Counted from the first letter of the stretch, positions 28,186 to 37,077 are shown. The stretch: 64,000 nt of DNA from Thermopolyspora flexuosa (GCF_006716785.1 NZ_VFPQ01000001.1:2170001-2234000); one strand, 5' to 3'. Numbers and translations are program-made. Notes: generated by a model from the letters alone, not told the origin.

Positions 28186-29513
28186 CGGAACACCCGCCCG
28201 CCGCGCAGGCCGTCCGCCAGCAGGTGGCGCAGCTTCACGTCGTTGCGCCGGGCGGCCCGCCTCAGCAGCGCGAGCAGGCCCGGCTTGGGCTTGGGATCGG
28301 TCACGGTGAACATCCCCTCGACCAGGTCGGCGACGAGTCCCGGGTAGCGGCGCTGCACGCGCTCGGAGAGCACGAGGTCCGGTGCGCCGCGCAGCCGCTC
28401 GTGGTTGGCGAGCACGAACCCCTTCTCCAGCTCCCGCTGGTAGACCGAGAGCCCGGAGGCGGACAGGTCCCCGGCGTCGAGCGCCTTGGCGGCGGCCCGG
28501 CCCGCGGCGAGCCCGGACCCGATGGCGAAGTTCACGCCCTCGAGCCAGATGCCCGCGGCGAGGCACATCCCGGCGGCGTCCCCGGCGACGAGCATGCCGT
28601 CGGTGTACAGGGCCGGCATGTGGTTGTAGCCGCCCTCGGGGATCAGGTGCGCGCCGTACTCCTTGAGCGTCGCGCCCCGCAGGTACGGCGCGATCGCCGG
28701 GTGGGCCTTGAGCCCGGCGATCACCTCCTCCGGGCGTTTGCCCGCCTTGCCGAGGTGGGCCAGCGACAGCACCACGCCGACCGAGACCGTGTCGCCGTTG
28801 GTGTAGAGGAAGCCGCCGCCGGGGATGTCGCCGGTGCAGCCGAGGATCTCGATGTCGAGGCCCTCGTCGCCGCGCAGCCCGAACCGCTCGTCGATCACCT
28901 CGCGGGGCAGCGCGAGCACCTCCTTGACGCCGAGCGTGAGGTGCTCGGGGTTGGTGCGCGGCAGCAGCCGGGCCTCCTTCGCCAGGAACGAGTTCACCCC
29001 GTCACAGGCGATCACGATCCTGGCGCGCAGGTCGCCGTCCGGGCGGTCGGTGCGCACCCCGGCGATCCGCCCGGCCTCGTCCCGCAGCAGCCCGGTCGCC
29101 ACCGTGGAGGTGACGAGCGTCGCGCCCGCCTCCACCGCCTTGCCGGCGAGCCACCGGTCGAAGTCCGCCCGGTAGACGGTCATCCCGTTGTACGGCGGCC
29201 GCCCCCACGCCTGGGTGCGGAAGTCGACGGTGAGCGCCTGGGTGGCGGTCATCACCATGGTGGAGCGGCGCACCACCCAGCGCTGGACCGGGACCTCCTC
29301 CCACCAGCGCGGCACGATCTCGTCGAGGATGCGGCCGTACACCACGCCGCCGTAGAGGTTCTTGCTGCCGGGGAAGGGGCCGCGTTCCAGCAGCACCACC
29401 GACTTCCCGGCCCGGGCGAGCGCCCACGCCGCCGCGGACCCGGCCGGCCCGGCCCCGACGACGACCGCGTCGACCTCGGCGGCCGCCCGGCCGTTCACGC
29501 GCGGATCAGCCAT
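28182..29513 (-). CDS. FixC-like flavoprotein dehydrogenase (ETF-quinone oxidoreductase family)
   Basis: 443-residue FAD protein. Dinucleotide fold DAVVVGAGPAGSAAAWALARAGKSVVLLERGPFPGSKNLYGG at the N-terminus (quoted motif GAGPAGSAAA), a substrate/quinone-domain YNGMTVYRADFDRWLAGKA, and LVAGDAAGMCLAAGIWLEGVNFAIGSG near the FAD pyrophosphate. It lacks its own 4Fe-4S cluster, which FixX supplies. AAGGAGG precedes the ATG at a good distance, favouring MADPRV over upstream starts. It would pass ETF electrons to the quinone pool at the membrane. Confidence 0.9.
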   Translation of the reverse strand: MADPRVNGRAAAEVDAVVVGAGPAGSAAAWALARAGKSVVLLERGPFPGSKNLYGGVVYGRILDEIVPRWWEEVPVQRWVVRRSTMVMTATQALTVDFRTQAWGRPPYNGMTVYRADFDRWLAGKAVEAGATLVTSTVATGLLRDEAGRIAGVRTDRPDGDLRARIVIACDGVNSFLAKEARLLPRTNPEHLTLGVKEVLALPREVIDERFGLRGDEGLDIEILGCTGDIPGGGFLYTNGDTVSVGVVLSLAHLGKAGKRPEEVIAGLKAHPAIAPYLRGATLKEYGAHLIPEGGYNHMPALYTDGMLVAGDAAGMCLAAGIWLEGVNFAIGSGLAAGRAAAKALDAGDLSASGLSVYQRELEKGFVLANHERLRGAPDLVLSERVQRRYPGLVADLVEGMFTVTDPKPKPGLLALLRRAARRNDVKLRHLLADGLRGGRVFR

Positions 29514-29603
29514 GCCCCGGCCTCCTTCGTCCCATGCCGGCCGCCGCCGCGGCCGGAGTCGGCCGCCACGGGCCGACGGTCCCTGCACATCGCTCGTCCT
29601 GCC

Positions 29604-30629
29604 TCACGCATCGGCGGCCCTCTTCCCGGCCCCGGCGCCCGCCACGGCCTCCGGTACGGCGACGCCGAGGCGCCGGGCCAGCTCCACCAGGAGCGCGCGG
29701 GCGTCGGTGACGAGGCCGAGGTCGGCCATGGCCGTCATCGGGCAGTGCGGGTCGGTGTTCACGCTCACCACGTGCCGGGGCGAGCCGAGCCCGCCGGTGT
29801 GCTGGCTCGCGCCGGACACCCCGAACGCGATGTAGAGGTCCGGGTCGATCGCCACGCCGGTGGTGCCGATCTGCCGGTCGTGCCCGACCCAGCCCGCGTC
29901 GGTGACCACCCGGGTGGCGCCGGTGGACGCGCCCAGCCGCGCCCCGACCCGGGCGAGCAGGTCGAGCACGGCGCGGGCCTCGGCCTCGTCGCTGCTCGGC
30001 GGCACCAGCCCGGCGCCCGCGCCGAGCACCCGCTTCGCCTCGGCGAGGTCCATCGTCGCCACGTCCGGCTCGAGCACCTCGAGCAGCTCCACGTCGGGCC
30101 GTTCCGGCACCGGCCCCAGCTCGAGCGGGGTCACCCGGCCGTCGGTGACCGGGGTCGCGGTGCGCGAGCCGGGCACCAGGGTCACCACCGCCGGCCCCGC
30201 CACGGTGGCCGGGACGAGCAGCCGGTCGTCGAGCCGGGCCAGCTCGGCCCGCACCTCGGCGCCGGTCCACTCGGCCCGGATCGCCTGGGCGAGCAGGGCC
30301 CGGCCGAGCGCGGCGGCGAGCCGCGGCGCGAGGTCGCGCCCGTCCGGCGAGGCGGGCAGCACCACGAGCGGCGCCTCGGCGAGCACGGGGGCGAGCGCCT
30401 CGGCGAGCGGCCCGAACCGGACCGCGGCCCCGGTGTCGCACCACCAGGCCAGCTCGGCGGCGGTCAGCTCCTTGGCCGCCCGCTCGGCGCCCGAGCCGAC
30501 CACGAGCGCCGCGCCGCCCGCCTCGGCCACCGCCTCGTCCGCCCCGGCCGGCAGCGCGCCGTCCCGGGCCACCACCACGGCCACCGGCCGCCCGGCCGGC
30601 GCCGTACGCGCGCTCATCGTGCCGCTCAC
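29604..30629 (-). CDS. Mycofactocin-associated electron transfer flavoprotein alpha subunit (FixB/EtfA-like)
   Basis: 341 residues. The C-terminal FAD domain shows GASTGATRVVTDAGWVGHDRQIGTTGVAIDPDLYIAFGVSGASQHTGG (key pieces RQIGTTG, GVSGASQH) and VSVNTDPHCPMTAMADLG, the hallmarks of ETF alpha. The N-terminal half is diverged. GTG 30629 overlaps the preceding stop (GTGA); ATG 30617 is an alternative. It pairs with the etfB-like protein. Whether the complex bifurcates, as FixAB does, cannot be decided from these motifs. Confidence 0.88.
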   Translation of the reverse strand: MSGTMSARTAPAGRPVAVVVARDGALPAGADEAVAEAGGAALVVGSGAERAAKELTAAELAWWCDTGAAVRFGPLAEALAPVLAEAPLVVLPASPDGRDLAPRLAAALGRALLAQAIRAEWTGAEVRAELARLDDRLLVPATVAGPAVVTLVPGSRTATPVTDGRVTPLELGPVPERPDVELLEVLEPDVATMDLAEAKRVLGAGAGLVPPSSDEAEARAVLDLLARVGARLGASTGATRVVTDAGWVGHDRQIGTTGVAIDPDLYIAFGVSGASQHTGGLGSPRHVVSVNTDPHCPMTAMADLGLVTDARALLVELARRLGVAVPEAVAGAGAGKRAADA

Positions 30630-32590
30630 AGCGCCACCGCCACTCGGTGGCCCTCGACGACCGCGGCGTGCGCCCGGCGCGGGGCGAGGCAGTCGCCGAC
30701 CCGGTGGACCGGGAACGGCGCGCCGCGCAGCGCGTGCCACAGCTCGTTCTCGGGCTGCTGGTGCACGGCACAGACCACCCAGTCGGCGGTGCGGGTCTGG
30801 TCGGTGCCGGTGGGGTGGTGCTGCAGGGTGAGCGTCACCCGGCCGTCGTCGGTCGCGGCGGCGCCCATCGGCACCAGGTCGGTGCTCTGCCGGATGCCGC
30901 GTTCGTGCGCCTTCACGTTCCACGTCTCCAGGTCGAGGGTGATGCCGAGGTCCTGGCCGACCACCATGCCGGGCGTGACGATCTCCACGTCGCAGCCGCG
31001 GTCGGCGAGCAGCTCGGCGACCGAGGTCGCCTGGTGGAAGCCGAGCTCGTCGACGACCACCACCTGGCCGGTCGGGTTCGCGCGGCCCTCGAGCACGTCC
31101 CGCACGTCGACCACCCGGTCGTGGCCGCCGGCCCACCAGGGCCGGGCCGGGCGGGCGCCGGTGGCGAGGATCACCGCGTCCGGGTTCTCCGCCCGCAGCA
31201 TCGCCGCGTCGGCCTCGACGCCGGTGCGCACGTCCACGCCGAGGTGGCGCACCCGGGCCGCGAGGTTGCGGGTGAGGTCGAGGAACTCGGCCCGGGACGG
31301 CACCGACGCCGCCACCGCCACCTGGCCGCCGAGCGTCGGCGCGCGCTCGTACAGGGTGACGTGGTGGCCGCGCTCGGCCGCGGTGACCGCGGCCTGCAGC
31401 CCGCCGGGGCCGCCGCCGACCACGAGCACCCGCCGGCCGCGGCGGCGCGGCTCGGGCAGCCGGATCGCCTCCCGGCCGGTGCGCGGGTTCTCGATGCAGC
31501 CGAGCCACCGGTTGAGGCCCATGCGGCCGACGCACTCCTGGTTGCACGACAGGCAGGTGCGGATGCGGTCGGCGTGCCCGGAGCGGGCCTTCGCCGTGAA
31601 GTCGGGGTCGGCGATCTGGCCGCGGACCACGCCGATGAGGTCGGCGTGGCCCTCCTGCAGCGCCCGGTCGGCCTGCAGCGGGTCCTTGAACCGGCCCACG
31701 CCGACGACCGGCAGCCGCACCGCGGCGCGGATCGCGCTCGGGATGAACATCGCGTACCCCGGCGGGATCCGCATGCTCGCCTCGATCATGTACAGGGTCG
31801 AGGTGGCGACGCCGATCGAGGTGTTGATGTAGTCGACCTTGCCGCTCGCCTCGACCATCTTCGCCACGGCCACGGCCTCGTCGATCGTGGTGCCGCCCTC
31901 GATCAGCTCGTCGCCGCAGAGCCGTACCCCGAGCACCTTGCGCGGGCCGATCACCTCGCGCACCGCGGCGACGATCTCCAGCAGCAGCCGGGCCCGGTTC
32001 TCCAGCGACCCGCCCCACCGGTCGGTGCGCTTGTTGGTCGCCGGGGAGAGGAAGCCGCGCACGATCGAGGAGTGCGAGCACTGCAGCTCGACGCCGTCGA
32101 AGCCGCCCTCCATGCAGTGCCCGGCGACCTTGGCGTACCCGGCGATGATGTCGCGGATCTCGTGCTCCTCGACCGCCTTCGGCACCTCGCGGAACAGCGG
32201 GTCGGCGACCGGGCTCGGCGCCCACACCGGCAGCCGCGAGTACATGCCCGAGGCCTGGCCGCCGTTGTGGTTGATCTGGGCGAGGATCGGCACCCCGTGC
32301 GCGTGCACCGCCTCGGTGATCCGCCGGTAGCCGGGGATCACCTCCGGGTGGAAGCCGTGGATGAGCTTCTCGTACGGCCAGTCGGTCGGGTGGGTGGAGT
32401 GCTCCTCGGTGATGATCATCCCGGCGCCGCCGGCCGCCCGCGCCGCGTAGTAGGCGGCGTGCTGCTCGCTCGGCAGCCCGTCCTCGGCGTAGTTGGTGAG
32501 GTGCGCCGAGAACACGATCCGGTTCCGCAGCGTCAACGGGCCCAGCCGCAGCGGGCTGAACAGGTACCGGTACCGGCCGGTTCCGCTCAT
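30626..32590 (-). CDS. Mycofactocin-system FadH/OYE-family oxidoreductase 1
   Basis: 654-residue, two-domain flavoenzyme like 2,4-dienoyl-CoA reductase and NADH:flavin oxidoreductases. An N-terminal FMN TIM barrel (SPLRLGPLTLRNRIVFSAHLT; QINHNGGQASG; GVELQCSHSSIVRGFLSPATNKRTDRWGGS) is followed by a 4Fe-4S site (CLSCNQECVGRMGLNRWLGC) and a C-terminal FAD/NAD(P) domain (VLVVGGGPGGLQAA; VILATGARP). It is coupled to its neighbours by ATGA and GTGA overlaps. It resembles, from memory, the family named for occurrence in mycofactocin clusters; its substrate is unknown. Confidence 0.9.
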   Translation of the reverse strand: MSGTGRYRYLFSPLRLGPLTLRNRIVFSAHLTNYAEDGLPSEQHAAYYAARAAGGAGMIITEEHSTHPTDWPYEKLIHGFHPEVIPGYRRITEAVHAHGVPILAQINHNGGQASGMYSRLPVWAPSPVADPLFREVPKAVEEHEIRDIIAGYAKVAGHCMEGGFDGVELQCSHSSIVRGFLSPATNKRTDRWGGSLENRARLLLEIVAAVREVIGPRKVLGVRLCGDELIEGGTTIDEAVAVAKMVEASGKVDYINTSIGVATSTLYMIEASMRIPPGYAMFIPSAIRAAVRLPVVGVGRFKDPLQADRALQEGHADLIGVVRGQIADPDFTAKARSGHADRIRTCLSCNQECVGRMGLNRWLGCIENPRTGREAIRLPEPRRRGRRVLVVGGGPGGLQAAVTAAERGHHVTLYERAPTLGGQVAVAASVPSRAEFLDLTRNLAARVRHLGVDVRTGVEADAAMLRAENPDAVILATGARPARPWWAGGHDRVVDVRDVLEGRANPTGQVVVVDELGFHQATSVAELLADRGCDVEIVTPGMVVGQDLGITLDLETWNVKAHERGIRQSTDLVPMGAAATDDGRVTLTLQHHPTGTDQTRTADWVVCAVHQQPENELWHALRGAPFPVHRVGDCLAPRRAHAAVVEGHRVAVAL

Positions 32591-34557
32591 CGTGCTCCTC
32601 CGGTGGCGAGTTCCACGGCGCGGCGGCGGCCCTCCAGCACGGCCTCCATCACGGTGCGCGGGGCGACGCAGTCCCCGGCGCGCGGCGTGCCGGGCCGGGC
32701 GAGGTAGAGCGACTCCTCGGGGAGCTCGTGGCCGCAGTCCACCAGCACCGCGCAGGGCAGCTGTCGCTTCTCGCCGGTCCACACGTGCTCCACGGTGACG
32801 TGGCCGTCGGCGACCGCGCGCAGCCGGGAGCGCAGCACGCGCTCCACCCCGGCCCGCTGCAGGCGGGCGTTGGCGTCGGCGAGGTCGCCGGTGAGGGCGA
32901 GCTTGTTGCCCGCCGTACCGTCCTGGGTGATCAGCGCGACGGTACGGCCGGCCGCGGCGAGCCACTCCGCGGCGGCGACCGCGATCGGGCCGCCCACCGG
33001 GTCGTCGAGCACGACCGGGCCGTCGGGCAGCGCGGCCGGGCCGCGCTCGCACAGGTCGCGGATGCCGATCACGGCCACCGTGCCGTCCGGGCAGACGGGC
33101 CGCGGCCCGGGGCGGGCGCCGGTGGCGAGCACCACCTCGCCGTCCAGGTCGGCGGCGGTGGCCTCGACCCCGGTGTCGATGCGCACCCCGAGGCGGCGGC
33201 ACTCGGCCTCCAGCCAGTCGGCGAGCCGCGCGAGCCGTTCCCGGGACGGGCCGCCGACCGCGGCGAGCCGCAGCGCCCCGCCGGCGCGGTCGCGGGCCTC
33301 GACCACCCGCACCCTGCGGCCGAGCGTGGCGAGCACCCGGGCGCACTCGAGCCCGGCGGGCCCGGCGCCCACCACCAGCACCTCGCGGTCCGTGGCGGCG
33401 GAGGCGGCCACGGCGGGCGTCTCGCCGGGAAGCGCGTCGAGGTAGGCGTCCTCGGTCTCGTGGCCGCTGCCCGGGTCGCCGATGCAGGTGACGATCGGGT
33501 TGCGGTTGTCACGCACCAGGCAGGTCTGGTTGCACAGCACGCACGGCCGCGCCCGGTCGGCGAGCCCGGCCCGGGCGAGCGCCACCAGCCGCGGCTCGGC
33601 GATCTGCGCCCGGGTCATCTCCACCAGGTCGGCCGCGCCCGCGTCGAGCGCCGCCTGCGCCGCGTCGAGGTCGACGACACTGCCCTGCAGCGCCACCGGC
33701 ACCCGGCCCGCGGCGGCCTTGCGCATCGCGTGGCACAGGTCGAGGTTGAAGTTCGGCGGAGTGTGCCCGTCGGGCCGGTAGGCGGAGGTGGAGAACGGCC
33801 CGCCGCGGACCACGGTCAGCAGGTCGATCGCGTCGGCGAGCGCGTCCACCTGGGCGGCGGCCTGCTCGGGGGTGACCCCGGCCCAGGGGGCGAGCTCGTC
33901 ACAGGACAGCCGCAGCGCGAGCACCCGGTCCGGGCCGATCGCCTCCCGCACGGCGGCGATCACCTCGCGGGTGAGCTTGAGTTTGTCCTCGCCGTAGGCG
34001 TCGCCGCGCAGGTTGGTCAGCCCGGAGTGGAACTGGCGGAGCAGCGAGAACGCGCCCGCGTCGAGCTCCACGCCGTCGAGCCCGGCCTGCACCGCGCGCC
34101 GGGCGCCGTCGGCGAACCCGGCGATCACGGCGTCGATCTGCTCCTGCTCCATCTCGGCCGGCATCTCGCGGCTCGCCGCGTCGGCCACCGGCGAGGGCGC
34201 CCACAGCACCGACTGGGAGTACGCGCTCGACCCCTGGGAGCCGGTGTGCCCGAGCCCGGCGAGCACCACCGTGCCGTACGGCCGGCACGCCTCGGCGATC
34301 GCCGCCCAGCCGGGCTCGCAGTCCGCGGCGAGCGGGGCGCGCTCGTAGGGGTGGTCGTCCGGGGTGACCGAGGCGGTCTCCACCACGATCACCCCGGCGC
34401 CGCCGGCCGCCCGCCGCCGGTAGTAGGCGACGTGGCGGTCGGTGAGCGCGCGGCGGCGGCCCAGGTTGGTCACGTGCGGGCCGAAGATCACACGCGAGGG
34501 GGCGGTACGGCCGGCCAGCCCGATCGGGTCGGTCAGCCTGGGGGATTCTTCGGTCAC
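32587..34557 (-). CDS. Mycofactocin-system FadH/OYE-family oxidoreductase 2
   Basis: 656-residue paralogue of the preceding enzyme with the same layout: FMN barrel (SRVIFGPHVTNLGRRRALTDRHVAYYRRRAAGGAGVIVVE, quoted pieces RVIFGPHVTNLG and AGGAGVIVVE), 4Fe-4S cysteines CVLCNQTCLVRDNRNPIVTC, and FAD/NAD(P) domain with VLVVGAGPAGLECARVLATLG. The barrel is more diverged: the 'RTDRWGG' loop of paralogue 1 is replaced by NLRGDAYGEDKLK. GTG overlaps the mftC stop (GTGA, 34554-34557). The two may form a hetero-complex or act on different carriers; this is inferred. Confidence 0.9.
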   Translation of the reverse strand: MTEESPRLTDPIGLAGRTAPSRVIFGPHVTNLGRRRALTDRHVAYYRRRAAGGAGVIVVETASVTPDDHPYERAPLAADCEPGWAAIAEACRPYGTVVLAGLGHTGSQGSSAYSQSVLWAPSPVADAASREMPAEMEQEQIDAVIAGFADGARRAVQAGLDGVELDAGAFSLLRQFHSGLTNLRGDAYGEDKLKLTREVIAAVREAIGPDRVLALRLSCDELAPWAGVTPEQAAAQVDALADAIDLLTVVRGGPFSTSAYRPDGHTPPNFNLDLCHAMRKAAAGRVPVALQGSVVDLDAAQAALDAGAADLVEMTRAQIAEPRLVALARAGLADRARPCVLCNQTCLVRDNRNPIVTCIGDPGSGHETEDAYLDALPGETPAVAASAATDREVLVVGAGPAGLECARVLATLGRRVRVVEARDRAGGALRLAAVGGPSRERLARLADWLEAECRRLGVRIDTGVEATAADLDGEVVLATGARPGPRPVCPDGTVAVIGIRDLCERGPAALPDGPVVLDDPVGGPIAVAAAEWLAAAGRTVALITQDGTAGNKLALTGDLADANARLQRAGVERVLRSRLRAVADGHVTVEHVWTGEKRQLPCAVLVDCGHELPEESLYLARPGTPRAGDCVAPRTVMEAVLEGRRRAVELATGGAR

Positions 34558-35900
34558 GGCCGCTCCACACCGGACGCTGCGCCGGCCATCGCCGCCTCCT
34601 CGGCGGCGCGCGGCGCGGGCATGCCGCTCAGCGGGTTCTCGTCACACGGCTTGGCCGGGGCGTTCGCGGGCGTGGCCGCGCGGGCGGGCTCGGGCAGCGG
34701 CATGCCGCTGAGCGGGTTCTCGTCGCAGGGCTTCGACGGCATGGCCGCCGGGGTGGCGGGGCGGCGCATGCCGATCGTCACCGGCACCGGCCCGCCGCGG
34801 CGGCGCGGCTTGGCGGTGCGGGAGTGGTCCTGCGACGGCCTGGGCACGCTGTCCGCGGCGACCGTGGCGAGCGCGGCCTGGCCCTCGCCCCGCACGCACT
34901 CGGGGTCGGGGCCGTCGAGCGGCAGCCCGGTGAAGAACTTCGCGGCCATGCAGCCGCCCTGGCAGGCGTCGTAGTGGCCGCACGAGGCGCACGCGCCCGC
35001 GGCCTGCGGCCGGCGCAGCTCGCGGAAGAGCGGCGACTCCCGCCACACCTTGGCGAAGCCGCCCTCGTCGCGCACGTTCCCGGCGAGGAAGGCGTCGTGG
35101 ATGGCGAACGGGCAGGCGTACACGTCACCGATCGGGTCGATGAGGCACACCACGCGGCCCGCGCCGCACAGGTTGAGGCCCGGCAGCTGCTTGCCGTACG
35201 CGGACAGGTGGAAGAACGAGTCGCCGGTGAGCACGTTGTCGCCGTGCACCAGCAGCCACTCATAGAGCCGGCGCTGCTGCTCCGGCAGCGGGTGCAGCTC
35301 GTCCCAGGTGTCGGCGCCGCGGCCCGAGGGGCGCAGCCGGGTGATGCGCAGCTGCGCGCCGTACCGGTCGGCGATCGCCTTGAACTCGTCGAGCTGGGGG
35401 ATGTTGTGGCGGGTGGCGACCACGGAGAGCTTGAAGCCGCGGAAGCCCGCGTTGGCGAGGTTCTCCATCGCCCGGATGGCGGTGGCGTACGAGCCGGGCC
35501 CGCGCACCGCGTCGTTCACCTCGGCGGTGGCGCCGTCGAGCGAGATCTGCACGTCGACGTAGTCGCTCTTGGCGAGCCGCTCGGCGATCCGCGGGGTGAT
35601 GCGCACCCCGTTGGTGGAGAACTTCACCCCGACGTGGTGGGCGGTGGCGTAGTCGACGATCTCCCAGAAGTCGGAGCGCACGGTCGGCTCGCCGCCACCG
35701 ATGTTGACGTAGAAGACCTGCATGCGCTCCAGCTCGTCGATGACGGCCTTGCACTCGTCGGTGGTGAGCTCGCGCGGGTCGCGGCGGCCCGAGCTGGACA
35801 GGCAGTGGACGCAGGCGAGGTTGCAGGCGTAGGTGAGCTCCCAGGTGAGGCAGATCGGCGCGTCCAGACCGGCCTTGAAATGGTCGACCAGGGCGGTCAT
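34554..35900 (-). CDS. mftC: MftC, radical SAM/SPASM mycofactocin maturase, with duplicated tail
   Basis: 448-residue radical SAM enzyme that decarboxylates and cross-links the C-terminal Val-Tyr of MftA. The radical SAM cluster is C26-NLA-C30-VH-C33, followed by NIGGGEPTVRSDF (SAM binding). The SPASM region has two further clusters: LCGAGRVVCLIDPIGDVYACPF and CASCGHYDACQGGCMAAKFFTGLPLDGPDPEC (Cys positions as in the family). After about residue 365 there is a long low-complexity tail in which KPCDENPLSGMP occurs twice, 28 residues apart. ATG overlaps mftB (ATGA, 35897-35900). Confidence 0.96.
   Translation of the reverse strand: MTALVDHFKAGLDAPICLTWELTYACNLACVHCLSSSGRRDPRELTTDECKAVIDELERMQVFYVNIGGGEPTVRSDFWEIVDYATAHHVGVKFSTNGVRITPRIAERLAKSDYVDVQISLDGATAEVNDAVRGPGSYATAIRAMENLANAGFRGFKLSVVATRHNIPQLDEFKAIADRYGAQLRITRLRPSGRGADTWDELHPLPEQQRRLYEWLLVHGDNVLTGDSFFHLSAYGKQLPGLNLCGAGRVVCLIDPIGDVYACPFAIHDAFLAGNVRDEGGFAKVWRESPLFRELRRPQAAGACASCGHYDACQGGCMAAKFFTGLPLDGPDPECVRGEGQAALATVAADSVPRPSQDHSRTAKPRRRGGPVPVTIGMRRPATPAAMPSKPCDENPLSGMPLPEPARAATPANAPAKPCDENPLSGMPAPRAAEEAAMAGAASGVERP
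34620..34740 (-). repeat. Tandem 84-base repeat inside the mftC 3' end
   Basis: Two copies of a unit with period about 84 bases (28 codons), encoding ...P-KPCDENPLSGMP-... each time; cores near 34618-34650 and 34702-34734. The copies differ at third positions (for example CGTCACACGG against CGTCGCAGGG), so the duplication is not very recent or the protein repeat is under selection. Confidence 0.8.
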
Positions 35901-36199
35901 GTGTCCTCCGAATCGGCGGGCCCGCGGCGGCGCTCGACGATCATGTCGGTGCGGGCGAGCACGTCCAGGGCCTTGGCGTAGCGGGCGATCGCGGCGTCGC
36001 CGGTGACCCCGGCGGCGGCGCACGCGGCGCGGGCGGTGGGATGGGATCCCAGCGCCCGCACCACGTCGAGCAGCACCCGGTCCTTCAGAAACGACAGGCG
36101 CCTGGTGCCGAAGTGGTAGAGCAGGGCCCCGAAGGGCTCGGGGCGGACGGACACCTGCGGGTGCAGGTCCCAGGCCCGGTCGAGGTCGAAACCGTTCAT
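35897..36199 (-). CDS. mftB: MftB, peptide chaperone of mycofactocin maturation (RRE domain)
   Basis: 100-residue PqqD-like RiPP recognition element that binds the MftA leader and delivers it to MftC. Visible features: N-terminal FDLDRAWDLHPQVSVRPEPFGALLYHFGTRRLSFLKDRVLLDVVRALGSHPTA (typical pieces SVRPEPFGALLYHFGTRRL and FLKDRVLLDVV), then a C-terminal helical part. The start MNGFDL gives the expected family length. It ends in an ATGA overlap with mftC and lies 38 bases after mftA. Confidence 0.93.
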   Translation of the reverse strand: MNGFDLDRAWDLHPQVSVRPEPFGALLYHFGTRRLSFLKDRVLLDVVRALGSHPTARAACAAAGVTGDAAIARYAKALDVLARTDMIVERRRGPADSEDT

Positions 36200-36237
36200 C
36201 TCATCGGCCCTTCGGGGGCGTGTCGGATGCGGTGGGA

Positions 36238-36336
36238 TCAGTAGACGCCGCACATGCCGTCGATGGACACGTCCTCGACGAGCAGCTCGTCCTCGATCAT
36301 GTCGGTCGTCTCGATGGCCGGAGCGATGTCGGACAT
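36238..36336 (-). CDS. mftA: MftA, mycofactocin precursor peptide
   Basis: 32-residue RiPP precursor. The leader is acidic (ETTDMIEDELLVEDVS) and the C-terminus is IDGMCGVY, the invariant mycofactocin core whose last two residues, Val-Tyr, are turned into the redox cofactor. The ATG has AGGAG six bases upstream. It is the first gene of the minus-strand mft operon, divergent from mftR. The coding stretch is too short for most gene finders but unmistakable by its end. Confidence 0.97.
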   Translation of the reverse strand: MSDIAPAIETTDMIEDELLVEDVSIDGMCGVY

Positions 36337-36411
36337 GGCAGGCTCCTCTGTGTACGTAGGGGCAGGTTGGGTCCCGGGCGTGACGCCGCCCGGAGCGTGT
36401 TGCCCCATATT

Positions 36412-36430
36412 TAACGCACTGAGTGCAAAA
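36412..36430. promoter_or_regulatory. Candidate MftR operator and mftA promoter
   Basis: Perfect dyad GCACT-G-AGTGC (36416-36426), extended by TT...AA at both ends, lies 18 bases before the mftR start and 80 before the mftA start. On the minus strand a TAAATA (-10-like) begins directly beside it. This suggests MftR represses both directions from one site; binding is inferred from location. Confidence 0.6.
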
Positions 36431-36447
36431 AAGGGAAGGGGCAGGTG

Positions 36448-37077
36448 ATGGAGACGTCGCGACCGGTCGCCGTCGACCGGCCGGCGCGGGGCCGCAGGCA
36501 GCGCACGTCGCACGCCGAGCTGGAACGCGTCGCCTTCGGCCTGTTCGCGGAGAAGGGCTTCGACCAGACGACGATCGACGACATCGCCGAGGCGGCGGGG
36601 ATCGGGCGGCGGACGTTCTTCAACTACTACGCGTCCAAGAACGACCTGGTCTGGGGCCGGTTCGAGCACGACGTGGCCCGGCTGCGGCGGCTGCTCGCCG
36701 CCGCCCCGCCGGACGTGCCGATCATGGACGCGCTGCGCGAGGCCGTGGTCGAGTTCAACACCTACGACCCGTCGGTCCTGCCCGAGCACCGCACCCGGAT
36801 GCGCCTGATCCTCAACGTCCCGGCGCTGCAGGCCGACTCCACCCTGCGCTACCACCTGTGGGCCGCGGCGGTCGCCGAGTTCGTCGCGCACCGCACCGGG
36901 CACCCGGTCGACGGGCTCGTGCCCCGGCTGGTCGGCCAGACCGCCCTCGCCGCGGCCATCACCGCCTACCGCCAGTGGCTCGACGACGAGTCGAGCGACC
37001 TCACCGCGCTGATCGCGGAGGCGATGCGGCTGATCGGCACCGGGTTCACCGACGAGGCGCTCACCGCGGATCGGTGA
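36448..37077 (+). CDS. mftR: MftR, TetR-family regulator of the mycofactocin locus
   Basis: 209-residue repressor. The helix-turn-helix region ERVAFGLFAEKGFDQTTIDDIAEAAGIGRRTFFNYYASKNDLVWGRF matches the mycofactocin-associated TetR subfamily (GRRTFFxYxxSKNDxxWG). In mycobacteria MftR is derepressed by long-chain acyl-CoAs. It is divergent from mftA and shares a short promoter region with a dyad. ATG 36448 is chosen; GTG 36445 is directly before it. It converges with the SDR gene 17 bases away. Confidence 0.92.
   Translation: METSRPVAVDRPARGRRQRTSHAELERVAFGLFAEKGFDQTTIDDIAEAAGIGRRTFFNYYASKNDLVWGRFEHDVARLRRLLAAAPPDVPIMDALREAVVEFNTYDPSVLPEHRTRMRLILNVPALQADSTLRYHLWAAAVAEFVAHRTGHPVDGLVPRLVGQTALAAAITAYRQWLDDESSDLTALIAEAMRLIGTGFTDEALTADR

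Noticed and set aside
28134-31832. Very long plus-strand open frame (over 1,200 codons) across the electron-transfer genes
   Set aside because: Its product is Arg/Gly/His-rich low complexity, and the opposite strand encodes clear FixC, EtfA and OYE proteins. It is an artefact of high GC.
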